Assembly (NCBI GenBank): GCA_964036295.1 | Contig: OZ038467.1 | Location: 12,115,670-12,179,669 of the forward strand | From: Plumapathes pennacea | Taxonomy: Eukaryota > Cnidaria > Anthozoa > Antipatharia > Myriopathidae | Direction: 5' to 3' | Length of the DNA: 64,000 nt | Shown here: one piece after another, positions 54,379-64,000 of the stretch | How the letters are laid out: each line of letters starts with the position of its first letter | Position numbering within the stretch: the first letter of the stretch is position 1 | Notes under the pieces: model-generated | What the model saw: the letters and a program-made list of their open reading frames with translations, nothing else | Database searches by the model: none | What the model was told of the DNA's origin: nothing | Translations under genes and position numbers: made by a program

Positions 54379-56351
54379 GTTTTGGGCGCTGTGAAGACTT
54401 TTCTGCAGACTCTCCAAAAAGTTTATAGTCGTGTTCGCAAATGTTGTGAAAAAAATTCTTTGCGATTTCAGTCTTTAGTCGTGTTCGGTTCTCTCCAAAA
54501 TGGTGGTATTTTTGTCGTCGGCCCACCTTCTAGTTCTGTTCTTGTTCTTGTTCTTTTTCTTGTTACTTTTCTTGGTCGCCTGGAGTTCCTGTCCTTCTTT
54601 TCTATTTCTGAAGTGTGTTTGGTCGATTTCTTTTCCTTCTATTCGAACATTGAGAACACTTGGCTTCACGTGCGGAGCTATAGTGGTAGAAATGTGGCAA
54701 TTACAACCCATAGTTGCTAGACTTAAATGTCATCCTAGCACAAAAAGACTTTATGCACCAGATGGTAAACAGAGTCCTGCATTTACATTTATCGCAGGCC
54801 ACTTAAACTGTTCAAATTAGAAACACTTGTGTTTGGTACACGCTGAAGTGAACGCCAAGAGTAAATTGATCTACTCGGAAATCATCCGAGAGAATTGGCA
54901 GAACTTAGCATTACTAATGGTCAGTCTGCGACCGGCTGATGATGACCGAGGAAAAATCGTGGTGTTGCCTTTTGTTTCGAGAGGTAAATTTACTCTTTAG
55001 GATGAAAAGAAAAAGTATGTTTCCGCGCAATATCGTTAATACTCGCTAGATGACCACGCAAAATGTGCGGCGCGCGAGCAAGAGCCTTTTGTTTGGACGC
55101 ATGAAATGCAAAGATAAATGTAATCTGTTACCTTCCAGCCCAGTCACAGAAAATAGCCCATGGCTGTTAGCATCAGCCCATCCAACTTGAGACTCGCACT
55201 GTTTTGGCCAGCATTCCCTTTCCAGTAGAGTTGAAAATATACGCATCGAATAATGTCAAAGATAGCCCAAATTGACGTTATTAATGTTAAGGTGGTTCTC
55301 AAGAGTTCACACACCGCTCATTTCACCAAATTGTCACAGCCAGTTGGCTAACGCTAATGGTGAAATTGTAATAAAGCTTTGTAGTAATATCATCGTGGAA
55401 CAATTTCTGGGACCCATAATGTGAAAACAGTTGCAATACTAACCGTAAAGGCGGTCAAATATACTCTATTATTGAAGTTTTAAGGCTTATAACTTCAAAA
55501 TTACAAAGTAAAACTTATTTTTTTATTCAACAGATTTTATCGTATACATCAGGAAAAAAATTCGACGAAGTTTAAAAACATTCGATCAGGCGGGTTCTAG
55601 TGCCACCTTAAATAATCGATTATTTGACATATTTTTTTAATGTTGTCAATTTTTTTGTTTGATCAATAAGTTAAAATTCAGTTAATAAAAAAAAACAAGA
55701 TTGACCGCGCAGTTTTAATGTTATAAACATTTGTCTCGAAATAGGATAGGTTTAAGCGCTATTTGTGTTGCCAAGGCAACCTATTCTAACTTTATAGAGG
55801 TCAAAACGTAACCAGTAATGATTATAGAAGAAGTTTCAGTAAACGTTTCTTTGTTAGCATTTCCAAGATATCACTGAAGGCCTGTCAAAGACGCAATGAT
55901 TTCAACTATTGAGAGCCAACACTATAAAAGGCCACATGGCGATATTCCTAAGGAAGATTTTAATGAATATATTAATTGACCGGCAAGATGGTGGTCGCCA
56001 TTCGAAATGGCTCCTACGTGATGAACAAATAAGAATAACTAAATAAATGTTACTTTATTGGTCAGAATAAATATCGTTTTAGTATTGGCCATTAATGCTG
56101 TATTAAAATAGTCATTCGAGTTCATCTTCACGTTCTCATTGTCGATTCTGGAGTTTCTCCATGACCATGATTCGCATACAAGTGAGAATGGTTTAGCCAG
56201 TCTTCCAAACTGCGTTACTACTGAAGTCCCATACTCATTTGAGCCCGAACTGAGTCAATATTGGACTGACCGAACCGTGAAATGATTTGCATTTTGTAAT
56301 TGCAATATATTTTGTTTGGAGTTACTATAAACCCTAAAGCTGCTAAAAAAA
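54379..56351. other. GPCR 5' flank and spacer
   Basis: 54440-55260 is the upstream flank of the receptor. It is homologous to 57880-59020 (flank of the pseudogene) and, in inverted orientation, partly to 61500-62130. The open frames in it on both strands are not conserved between copies. 55291-55607 may be a TTAA-flanked element. The rest is AT-rich with nothing recognised. Confidence 0.6.
55291..55607. mobile_element. Possible short TTAA-flanked element
   Basis: GGTGG at the left and CCACC at the right are both directly bounded by TTAA (55287-55290 and 55608-55611). The inverted match is only about 5 bp, so this may be chance. The homology to the paralogous flank near 59020 ends just before it. 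Confidence 0.3.
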
Positions 56352-56682
56352 AACCTCTGGTTTAGTGGCCTGATGACTTTCAACATGGCTGATCGAATCT
56401 CGCTGTTCTTCCAATAGTAAACAAAAACATTAAGTGACGAGTTGGATGCACCAAACGTAAGAGCCATCAAGTTGAATCGCTTGCGTTGACTGTCATCTTT
56501 TCTCCAACAACAAAATGCATCGTTAGATAGTACAGCAAAAACAGTGTCATGGAATATAACAAAGGAATAGTAATCAGTGAATCATTCCTACAGTTTCAGT
56601 ACTTTTTCGTTCCCTCACTTTCCTTGTTTCCTCTGTCTCATTTGCTGCAACTACCGCATTGGCTTCAAGACGGCGAATTTTA
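56352..56682 (-). pseudogene. Truncated GPCR pseudogene (3' part only)
   Basis: Homologous to the last third of the neighbouring receptors, from the end of the third intracellular loop through TM7 (FGASNSSLNVFVYYWKNSE). Homology stops abruptly at about 56682, so TM1-TM5 are missing. A 1-bp loss in the TM6 region and other indels break the frame. Same strand as the 53398 gene. Confidence 0.85.
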
Positions 56683-56861
56683 CCTCTATCAAGCAGTTAC
56701 CCGGTCAGTTAACAATGCGATATGACATAACGATAGGTCGGGCATGTTCAGTTATTTTTTAACAGCTCGTCAAACACTATCACCCTGAAAAAGGAAAAAG
56801 GCTCCCATGGATGCAAAATTCAGTCGAGAACTTTTGCAATGCACTTTCGTTAACTAGAAGT

Positions 56862-57843
56862 TTAAGCTGGGTTCACTTCATAACTACTAAACCTCTGAGT
56901 TAGTGGTCTGATGACTTTCAACATGGCCGATCGAATCTCCAATAGTAAACAAAAACATTGAGTGACGAGTTGGACAAAGCGAAAATAAGAGCGATCAAGA
57001 TGATTCGCCGATTGCGCAGTACAACGTTGAGAGACATCCTTTCCCCAAAAAGAAAGTGCTGCGTTTGATATAGAACAGCAAAAACAGTATCATGGGAATG
57101 TAACAGAGAAATAGTAATCCTAGAATCATTCCTACAGTTTCAATACTTTTTCGTTCTCTCGCTTTTCTTATTCCTTCTGTTTCGTTTGCTGCAACTACCG
57201 GATTGGCTTCGAAACGGCGAATTTTCTTCAAGACTTTGTAATACAGAATGTTGATGAAAATAACATTCGAGGGAAATAAAATAGTTGCTATCCATGATAA
57301 ATGACGATAAAATAAACCGGTCGCGGTAAAGATAGTAATCAAAGCCAACCATGTAGCTAGCACTTACTTTTGTGACTCGACTATTGGTTACAAGTTCTAA
57401 ATATCTGAAGCTGTGGTAAGTTGCGATAGAGCGATCCAAAGTGCTAAGTGTAAGATTAAGTAGTGTTGCTCCCAAAAGAAACAAAACAAAGAAAAGTTTC
57501 AACTTGTCAACTGTGTACAGTCGCTCTGTACAATTTGTCAGCATCAGGATTTGTTCGTATATATACGAGTAGTGGTTGACTGACAGCGCCAGTTAAGAAG
57601 TCAATGACGGCCGGGCTCAACAAGATCGTGTTGGCGGGTTTTCGAAGAGATTCGTTCTTATAATACACAAGGAAAACGAGTCCGTTGGCCAGAACTGCTG
57701 TCAAAGCCAGAAGAACGTTAAAGACAATGAACGCAATGATGGGAGCGAACAAGGCTCACTTGTTCCATTCTTGACACCTCTTGTGCGCCACACACAAAGA
57801 CAGGTCGCGGGGCGATAGTTGAGTTGTTTAGAGTTCCATCCAT
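56862..57843 (-). pseudogene. Full-length GPCR pseudogene
   Basis: Colinear with the intact receptor from the start ATG (57843) to the stop position (56862). Against the intact minus-strand gene I see: a 5-bp deletion in the N-terminus (near 57780), a 4-bp insertion after TM2 (near 57560), a 1-bp insertion before TM4 (near 57364), at least one frame change before TM7, and a 10-bp deletion after TM7 (near 56938). DRY has become DRS. Between the lesions the protein is still easily read, so the loss is recent compared with the copy at 56352. Confidence 0.9.
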
Positions 57844-58241
57844 GTTTTGGGCGCTGCGAAGACTTTTCTACTGTAGACTTAACGTGTCCCATAAATGCTG
57901 TAAAATAAATGCTTTGCGCTTTCACTTTCTAGTCGTATTCGGTTCTCCAAAATGGTCGTATTATTGTTGTCCCCGCCTTCTTGTCCGCCTTCTTCCAGTT
58001 CCTCTTCTTTTTCTTCCTCTTCCTCCTTCTCTTGTTCTTTGTCCTTCTTGTCCTTTTTCTTGGTCGCCTGGAGTTCCTGTCCTTCTTTTCTATTTCTATG
58101 TGTTTGGTTGGCTTCTTTTCCTTCTATTCGAACATTGAGAACACTTGGCTTCACGTGCGGAGCCAGTGGTAGAAATGTGGTGATTACAACCTAAAGTTGC
58201 TCGGCTTTTGTGTCACCTTAACACAAAAGGACTTCATACAC

Positions 58242-58488
58242 ACTGGTAAATTCTACCCTGTTACATACATAAAACAGGGTAAGATGTATGTAAATAAGCC
58301 ACTTTTTGCTTGTAAATTGGAATCTACATGCTGTCTACCCATTTACGCAATGTGTAAATGGGTAGAGCATGTAAAAAGAATTTACACATGATGTAAATTA
58401 TGTGTAAATTGTGTGTAGCTTACGTGTAAAATCTTTGCTAGACATATTTACATACTATGTAACAGGGTAGAATTTTCGGGTGACACCA
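58242..58488. mobile_element. MITE inserted in duplicated GPCR flank
   Basis: The sequence between CTTCATACAC and AGATGGTAAAC is absent from the paralogous flank near 54760, where the two sides are directly joined. The insert is about 245 bp with inverted ends AAATTCTACCCTGTTACATA and TATGTAACAGGGTAGAATTT. The middle is made of short TGTAAAT-type repeats and a hairpin near 58345. The exact target duplication is unclear. Confidence 0.85.
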
Positions 58489-61181
58489 GATGGTAAACAA
58501 AGTCCTGCATTTACATTTATCGCAGAGCACTTAGGAACACTTGTGTTTGGTACACGCTGGAATGAACGCCAGGAGTAAAGTGATCTATACTCAGGAATCG
58601 TCTGGGAGAATTGGCAGACATTTAAATTACTAGTGGTCAGCCTGCGATTGGCTGATATCCGCAAAGTGATGGTGACGGAAGGAAACCGTGGTGTTCCCTT
58701 GTGTTTCGAGAGGTAAAATACCCTTTAGGATAAAACAAAGCAGAAGTATGTTTCCGGGCATTATCGTTACTCTCTGAATGACCACGCAAACTGTGCCCCC
58801 TCCCCGCAAACAAAAAGCCTAGCTACGGCCCTGCAAGAGATTTTTGAGATAAATGTAATCTGCTACCTTCAAACTCAGTCGCTGAAAATAGCCCATGGAT
58901 ATTAGCATAAGCCAATGCAACTTCAGAATAATTCGGATTGTTGACAAAAAATGACTGTTTTGGCCAGCATTCCCTTTCCACTCAAATTGACGCGTCAAAT
59001 AATGTCAAAAATAGCCGAAACTGGGTAAAGGAGAATTAGTAAAATAGGCAAAATTTAACCTTCTGTATTCTAATTAAAAAGCTATATAAGCAACTTGGTA
59101 ATGCTATTGGAAAAGTATAGGTTCAGTCGCACTACACTGCATGTTTAGTTGATAATAAATAAGGGTCCAGAGATAAAACGACGACTTCCTGGCCGGTATA
59201 GCCGCGGAAACTCATCGACAAATTCGTCGAACATTAAGCGCCGTTTGTAGTTGAGAAGTTGTCATTGTCATTATTGTCGCTAAATTCAGAAGTGTTTCTT
59301 TATAAACCGACGCCGATCCATGTTCTAAAAATGCGATTTACGCTTTGGCTAACCATGGTTTACGGAGCCCGTCTAAAACTTCAATTTAGCGATAAAAAAA
59401 AGGCCTACAAGTAGGCTTTGTTTAAAAAATCGGCCCAACGTGTCCCAGGCTTTAGTCGCATTTGTTTATCTAAGATAGTCGTATTCTTATTGTCCCGATG
59501 ATACATACGGTATATTTTATCACTAAACAGATAAACCGTACAGGAAACTGCCAAAATGGTATGTCGAAAAGTACAACAAAGCATGAAACACCGGACCAGC
59601 GTTTCAACCAGGTGTGGGGTTGTAATCTATTTTGATGTTTAGCCTGGTCTCGCTCAGTGCCGCTGATTACTATCGAAGTTACCATCTATACTGCTACCGT
59701 CCTGTACTATAAAAAACTCCTGATGTTTGCATGATCGATGTACGTTATACACTGTCACTTTAATATCGATCTGCAAACTGTCAATACCAAACAGGAAAGG
59801 AAGGGGTTTTCTCAGCAGGTTAGCAATACGCAAACATGCACGCATCGAAAATAGACAGATTTCTTGTGATTGTTCCCCACCTCAATTTTCTTTTCTTGTT
59901 TTGTTTTGTTTTTGTTTTGTTTTTTTAATAAATTGTTCCTTATTATGAAGAAATTATCGTCAGCGTTAACTGTCTTTTCACAAATTGAGTCGAAATCACA
60001 ACAGCCGAATTACAAAGCAACATATGTTGAACACATTCATGCACTGTATTCTTTCTCAGGCCACACTAGAACTCGGACAAAGTGCTGAACATTTATGACA
60101 AGGAGTGAAGCAATTATAGAGAAGTAAGCATCAGCTTCGTCACAAGCTGTTCAAGAAATCAGGGAAGACTTTAAGTTATCTTTTTCTCGTCAGTTTACTC
60201 AATAAAATAATCTTTAGTTTCTGAAGTTCTACCGGAGAACAGTCGACGGATTCGCAATGGTTCTGTTGTCTTTCCTTGCCGGAAACCCAATTGACAATGA
60301 TGAAAAATCTTCTCTGTTTCGTGAACCAGTAAGGTTGCTTCGAAAAAGAACAAGCCGTGGATTTGTTGTTCAGGCCTTTCCTTTATGATTCATCACAGAA
60401 TATCCGCAATTACTTGGTTGTACGGTACAAGAGGAACTTTCGAAAGCGAAGGCACTTGGTCTGGGTATATAGTAGCCATTAGGCAAATGGACACTACAAC
60501 TGATTCAAGTATTTTATTCAGTAATTTATGCATTGATTTGTCCGAATATTAAAACTCCTAATTTCCCTTCTGATTATTACGGTGCCGGTATATATATTTT
60601 TCGAAGTCGCGATTCAAACTAGCAATCGCGGGCAATCGCGACTTTATACTCGCGCTCGCAACTATGAACTCGCGACTTTGAACTGGCGATCGCTACTTTG
60701 CCGACTATTCATCACAAAGCACACAGGAATATGTGCGTCAGATGGTTGAACAAAGTTCTGCATTTCCATTTATCACCGGCCTATTAAAAGTTTACAAAAA
60801 CCCCAAATGTGCGACAAGAACCGTGTGAACCACAAGAATAATCAGAAACATTTCTAACCATGGGCGTATTTTTCCAATAGCATTACGAATTTGGTGGATA
60901 ATTTTTATTGATCGGAAAATTGAATAGATTACACCCACCAGAATATTATTTACCCTTTACCCAATAAATACATCGTGAACAAGAAAATGGATTTTTCCAA
61001 AAAAACTGTGAAAAACTGACAATAAAACCGATTTAAACACCGGTATTAAATGCATGGAAAATCTTTCCTCCTGCTCTGCCCCGGATAATTCTAACACTAA
61101 CTTTCATTTACCATTTTTCTCCTTTTTATTTTTCTTTGGGCTATTTGACATTTATCTGTGCGCATATAACTTCAAATTTAA

Positions 61182-61418
61182 AGGTGATGTTACACGAGAC
61201 GATTTTTAACGACGATTTTTTGCGCAATATATATTTTATTTTCTATACTTCTTTGCCTAGTAATCGTCGAACTATCAATGAATAGCAATCTTTGCACAAA
61301 ATTCCGCCTTTGGCGAAGGTTCGCCATGTTTTTAGAGTAAAAGCCAAAGCGCTAGCTACAAAATTGTAGGTGTTGGGCGAAAAATCGTCGTTAAAAATCG
61401 TCTCGTGTAACATCACCT
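61182..61418. mobile_element. Harbinger-like MITE with TAA target site
   Basis: The 237-bp element begins AGGTGATGTTACACGAGACG and ends with its reverse complement. Inverted repeats run about 40 bp (through ATTTTTAACGACGATTTTT) and are almost perfect. A TAA flanks each end (61179-61181 and 61419-61421), the 3-bp target duplication typical of PIF/Harbinger elements. The high identity of the ends suggests a fairly recent insertion. Confidence 0.85.
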
Positions 61419-62131
61419 TAATGGACGAGGAATGCAGGCCAAAAGTGTCAAAAAAAGTATAGCTCTTCCTCACTCGGCACTTTTGGGTCATCTAGTGAGT
61501 AAAGATGATGGAAATATACTTCTGCTTTGTTTTTCCTAAAAACTATGCGAACACCACGCTTTCCTGCGGTGACCATTAGTTTGAGCATATGTCGCAGATT
61601 GACCATTAGTAACTTAAAGTTCTGCTAATGGCGTCCGGATGATTCTGAGTAGAGCACTTTACTCTTGTCGTTTACTTCAGCGTGTATCAAACACAATTAC
61701 TTTTTTAACATTTTAAATAGCCCGTGAGAACTGTAAATATGCACCTTTGTCTACCATCAGGTGTATGAAGTCTTTCTGTAATAGGTTTACATAAAATTGG
61801 TGCATCCCTTTGATTCTGATGATATATCTCTAGCTCTGGCCGTGAAGGCAGGGTTCTCAATATTCCTCTAGAGAGGAGAAGGACAAAGATTCGACCAACA
61901 GGAAAAGAAAGAAAAGGACAGGAACTCAAGACGACCCAAAAGTAAGACTGAAGAGGAATAAGACCAAGACCAAGGAGAAAAAGAAGAAAACAAGAGGAAA
62001 AGAACTGTGGAAGAAGACGAGGAAGAGATTGGAAAGGTCGAGACAAAAAAAGAAGCGAATATTTTGGAGAACCGAACACGACTATTAAAGAATCTACAGA
62101 ATCACAGAAGTCTTGAAAAAGCGCCCAAAAC

Positions 62132-63115
62132 ATGGATGGAACGCTAAATAACTCTACTATCGCCCCGCAACATGTCCTTGCGTGTGCCTCACAGAAGCTG
62201 AGGTGTCACGAATGGTACAAGTCAGCCATGTTCGCTCCCATCATTGCGCTCATTGTCCTTAACGTGCTTCTGGCTTTGTCAGCAGTTCTTGCCAACGGAC
62301 TCGTTTTCCTTGTGTATTATAAGCACGAATCTCTCCGAAGACCCGCCAACACGATCTTGTTGAGTCTGGCCATCACTGACTTCTTAACTGGCGCTGTTAG
62401 TCAACCTCTCGTCGTATACGACAGTGTCTTGGTGCTGACGAATTGCACAGAGCGAATTTGCACAGTTGAGAGGCTGAAACTTTTCTCTGTTTTGTTTCTT
62501 TTGGGTGCAACGCTACTTAATCTCTCGCTTAGCACTTTGGATCGCTATATCGCAGCTTTCCATAGCTTCAGATATTTAGAACTTGTAACCAATAGTCGAG
62601 TCACAAAAGTAGTGCTAGCTGCATGGTTGGCTTTGATCACTATCTTTATCGTGGGTGTATATTTTGCTCGTTTACCGAAGATAGCAGCTATTTTATTCCC
62701 CTTAAATATTATTTTCATCAGCATTTTGTATTACAAAATTTTTAAGGAAATTCGCCGTCTCGAAGCCAATCCGGTAGTTGCAGCAAACGAGACAGAGGAA
62801 ATAAGAAAAGCGAGGGAACGAAAAAGTACTGAAACTGTAGGAATGATTCTAGGATTACTATTCCTTTGTTATATTCCCATTATAATGTTTACGCTGTTCT
62901 ATCTAACGATGCATTTTGTCGTCCGAGAAAAACTGACAGTCAAAGTTATAATACGCAATCAGCGACTCAGCCTCACCGCTCTTATTTTCGCTTTGTCCAA
63001 CTCGTCACTTAATGTTCTTGTTTACTATTGGAAGAACAGCGAGATTCGATCAGCCATGTTAAAAGTCATCAGGCCACTAACTCAGAGGCTTAGTAACCAA
63101 GTGAGCCTAGCTTAA
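62132..63115 (+). CDS. Class A G-protein-coupled receptor, intronless, sister copy
   Basis: 327-aa single-exon receptor, colinear with the gene at 53398-54378 and in the opposite orientation. Start MDGTLNNSTIAPQ with N-glycosylation sites; TM1 GN; TM2 LAITD; TM3 LDRY; TM6 CYIPIIM; TM7 SNSSLNVLVYYW (NPxxY as NVLVY). As in the sister gene there is no Cys in the TM4-TM5 loop. The two proteins differ most in that loop (GVYFARLPKIAAILF here), in the post-TM6 segment and in the C-terminal tail, which would suit ligand divergence. The region just upstream is a homologous, inverted copy of the flank of the minus-strand gene. A poly(A) signal follows at 63394. The ligand cannot be named from sequence. 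Confidence 0.92.
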   Translation: MDGTLNNSTIAPQHVLACASQKLRCHEWYKSAMFAPIIALIVLNVLLALSAVLANGLVFLVYYKHESLRRPANTILLSLAITDFLTGAVSQPLVVYDSVLVLTNCTERICTVERLKLFSVLFLLGATLLNLSLSTLDRYIAAFHSFRYLELVTNSRVTKVVLAAWLALITIFIVGVYFARLPKIAAILFPLNIIFISILYYKIFKEIRRLEANPVVAANETEEIRKARERKSTETVGMILGLLFLCYIPIIMFTLFYLTMHFVVREKLTVKVIIRNQRLSLTALIFALSNSSLNVLVYYWKNSEIRSAMLKVIRPLTQRLSNQVSLA

Positions 63116-64000
63116 GACTCGAGATTTGGAAAGTGCATTCCAAAAATCCTCGACTGAATTTGGCATTCACGGAAGCCTTGTCAATATTTAAAGTTGTGCC
63201 CCCCCCCCCCCCCCCCCCCTAAAAACAAAAACAAAACAAAAAGAACCAAAAAAAAAAACATGTAAGTTAGTTTGTTTAATTAATAAGTTGTACAGTTAAG
63301 TTTACTATAAAGCACATGTATGGTTTGTAAAAGCTTTTCAGCTGTAAATAGGATTATCATGTCTTTTTCTGTATCTTAATACTGTGTGGATAAAATAAAG
63401 GTGGTGCATATGAATTTTACTTTTTTCTTGTTGTTGACTTGTGTTACATAGATATTGTACAATATTGAATACAAGAGAATATGACACATTTTTTGTTTAA
63501 TTGTTTGTTGTTTCTTAGTTTCCTCTCAAACATTGCCCGATGTCACCAAAATATGGAGTAAGTTTTGCTTGTTGTGACTTCACATGGTTTGCAGAGCGAG
63601 CCACAATTAAAGCTCAAAGTAGCAGATTACTGTCTATTGTGTTCACTAGTTTTAATTCAATTCAATTCAATTCAATTTTTTTCGAACATTAATATTGTAA
63701 GAATAAGATAGAGATTACATTTCAGGGAGGGGAATTATATAAACCCGTTTGGGCTTTTACAAGTAGTCCCCTCTCTTTCTTTATGTGGTGCATATTGTAA
63801 AATAATTATCAGGTATTGCAAATGAAATAGCATCAGATCTACATAATATTACTGTATAAAAAAATGTCTTGTTAGTTCTTCTACGGCTACATTTTATATC
63901 ATAGCTTTACAAAAGCCTTCCGAAGGTGAACAGGAAGAAGTGAGAAGTTAGACAGGGAATTTTCAGCCTATCTGAGTCGACTTGACGACGAAGAAAAAGA
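63116..64000. other. 3' end of window
   Basis: Holds a C run (about 63198-63219), an A-rich stretch, the GPCR poly(A) signal and a (TTCAA)n repeat at about 63655-63676. From 63931 a frame stays open to the window edge (EKLDREFSAYLSRLDDEEK). It could be the start of an exon of the next gene but is too short to judge. TTTCTTAG/TTTCC before a GTAAGT at 63560 could be a small UTR exon. Confidence 0.4.
63394..63399 (+). terminator. Poly(A) signal, plus-strand GPCR
   Basis: AATAAA 279 nt after the stop codon at 63115, on the coding strand. Confidence 0.55.

Larger units (their letters stand above)
57844..62131. other. Spacer between GPCR pseudogene and the plus-strand GPCR
   Basis: 57880-59020 and 61500-62130 are duplicated receptor flanks. 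60730-60790 holds another small fragment of the same flank (AACAAAGTTCTGCATTTCCA). Two MITEs are at 58242-58488 and 61182-61418. 60600-60710 is a short degenerate repeat of TCGCGACTTT-type motifs. A 43-codon frame at 60256-60387 has no recognisable features. No gene is supported. Confidence 0.6.

Noticed and set aside
60256-60387. 43-codon frame MVLLSFLAGNPIDND...
   Set aside because: Short, no partner exon, no recognisable motif. A possible donor inside it has no matching acceptor nearby.
61705-62133. 142-aa minus-strand frame rich in Leu, Phe and Ser upstream of the plus-strand GPCR
   Set aside because: It lies in the duplicated receptor flank. The paralogous flanks at 54440 and 57880 have different, shifted frames, so it is not conserved as protein.

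Overview
This is animal nuclear DNA with spliced genes. It is most likely from an anthozoan cnidarian such as a stony coral. Reasons: GT-AG introns of roughly 0.2-0.8 kb; animal families such as two complete Src-type kinases with N-terminal Met-Gly acylation signals; a local cluster of intronless class A GPCR copies; and many short foldback (MITE-like) elements and G/C homopolymers in AT-rich spacers. The cnidarian call is inference. The window holds nothing prokaryotic and no long transposon ORF.

Layout. 2679-12087 (+): a large unrecognised gene with a Pro-rich first exon of about 790 codons, then small phase-0 exons built from three repeated modules, ending in four tandem ~800-bp units. 12920-15023 (+): TYW2/TRMT12, the wybutosine tRNA transferase, complete in three exons. 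17310-24205 (-): an unrecognised 870-aa coiled-coil protein with an Arg/Pro/Ala-rich tail, eight exons. 24206-27880: spacer with a 77-bp minisatellite and a weak small-gene candidate on the minus strand. 27881-32342 (+): CENP-Q of the inner kinetochore, nine exons. 33222-37593 (+): GNPTG, the gamma subunit of GlcNAc-1-phosphotransferase, ten exons, with a stop codon inside a repetitive tail. 41919-45629 (-) and 46148-50034 (+): two Src-family tyrosine kinases, head to head, with a CRE-like palindrome between them. 53398-63115: GPCR cluster with one intact gene on each strand (53398-54378 minus, 62132-63115 plus) and two decayed copies between them (56862-57843 and 56352-56682).

The genes are mostly unrelated housekeeping or signalling genes side by side: tRNA modification, kinetochore, lysosomal enzyme tagging. 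Two local groups came from duplication: the divergent Src pair, which probably shares a promoter region, and the GPCR cluster, where coding copies and about 1 kb of 5' flank were copied and one copy was inverted.

The most unusual parts are: (a) the first gene's exon array, in which tandem copying seems to have moved an old terminal exon and 3' UTR into introns, with the same one-base insertion breaking the acceptor of three upstream terminal-exon copies; (b) the GNPTG stop codon followed by 46 more in-frame codons; (c) GPCRs with NPxxY changed to NVxVY and no ECL2 cysteine; (d) several complete MITEs, one dated by its absence from a paralogous flank. Exon boundaries were read by eye from splice sites and reading-phase continuity and have no transcript support here.
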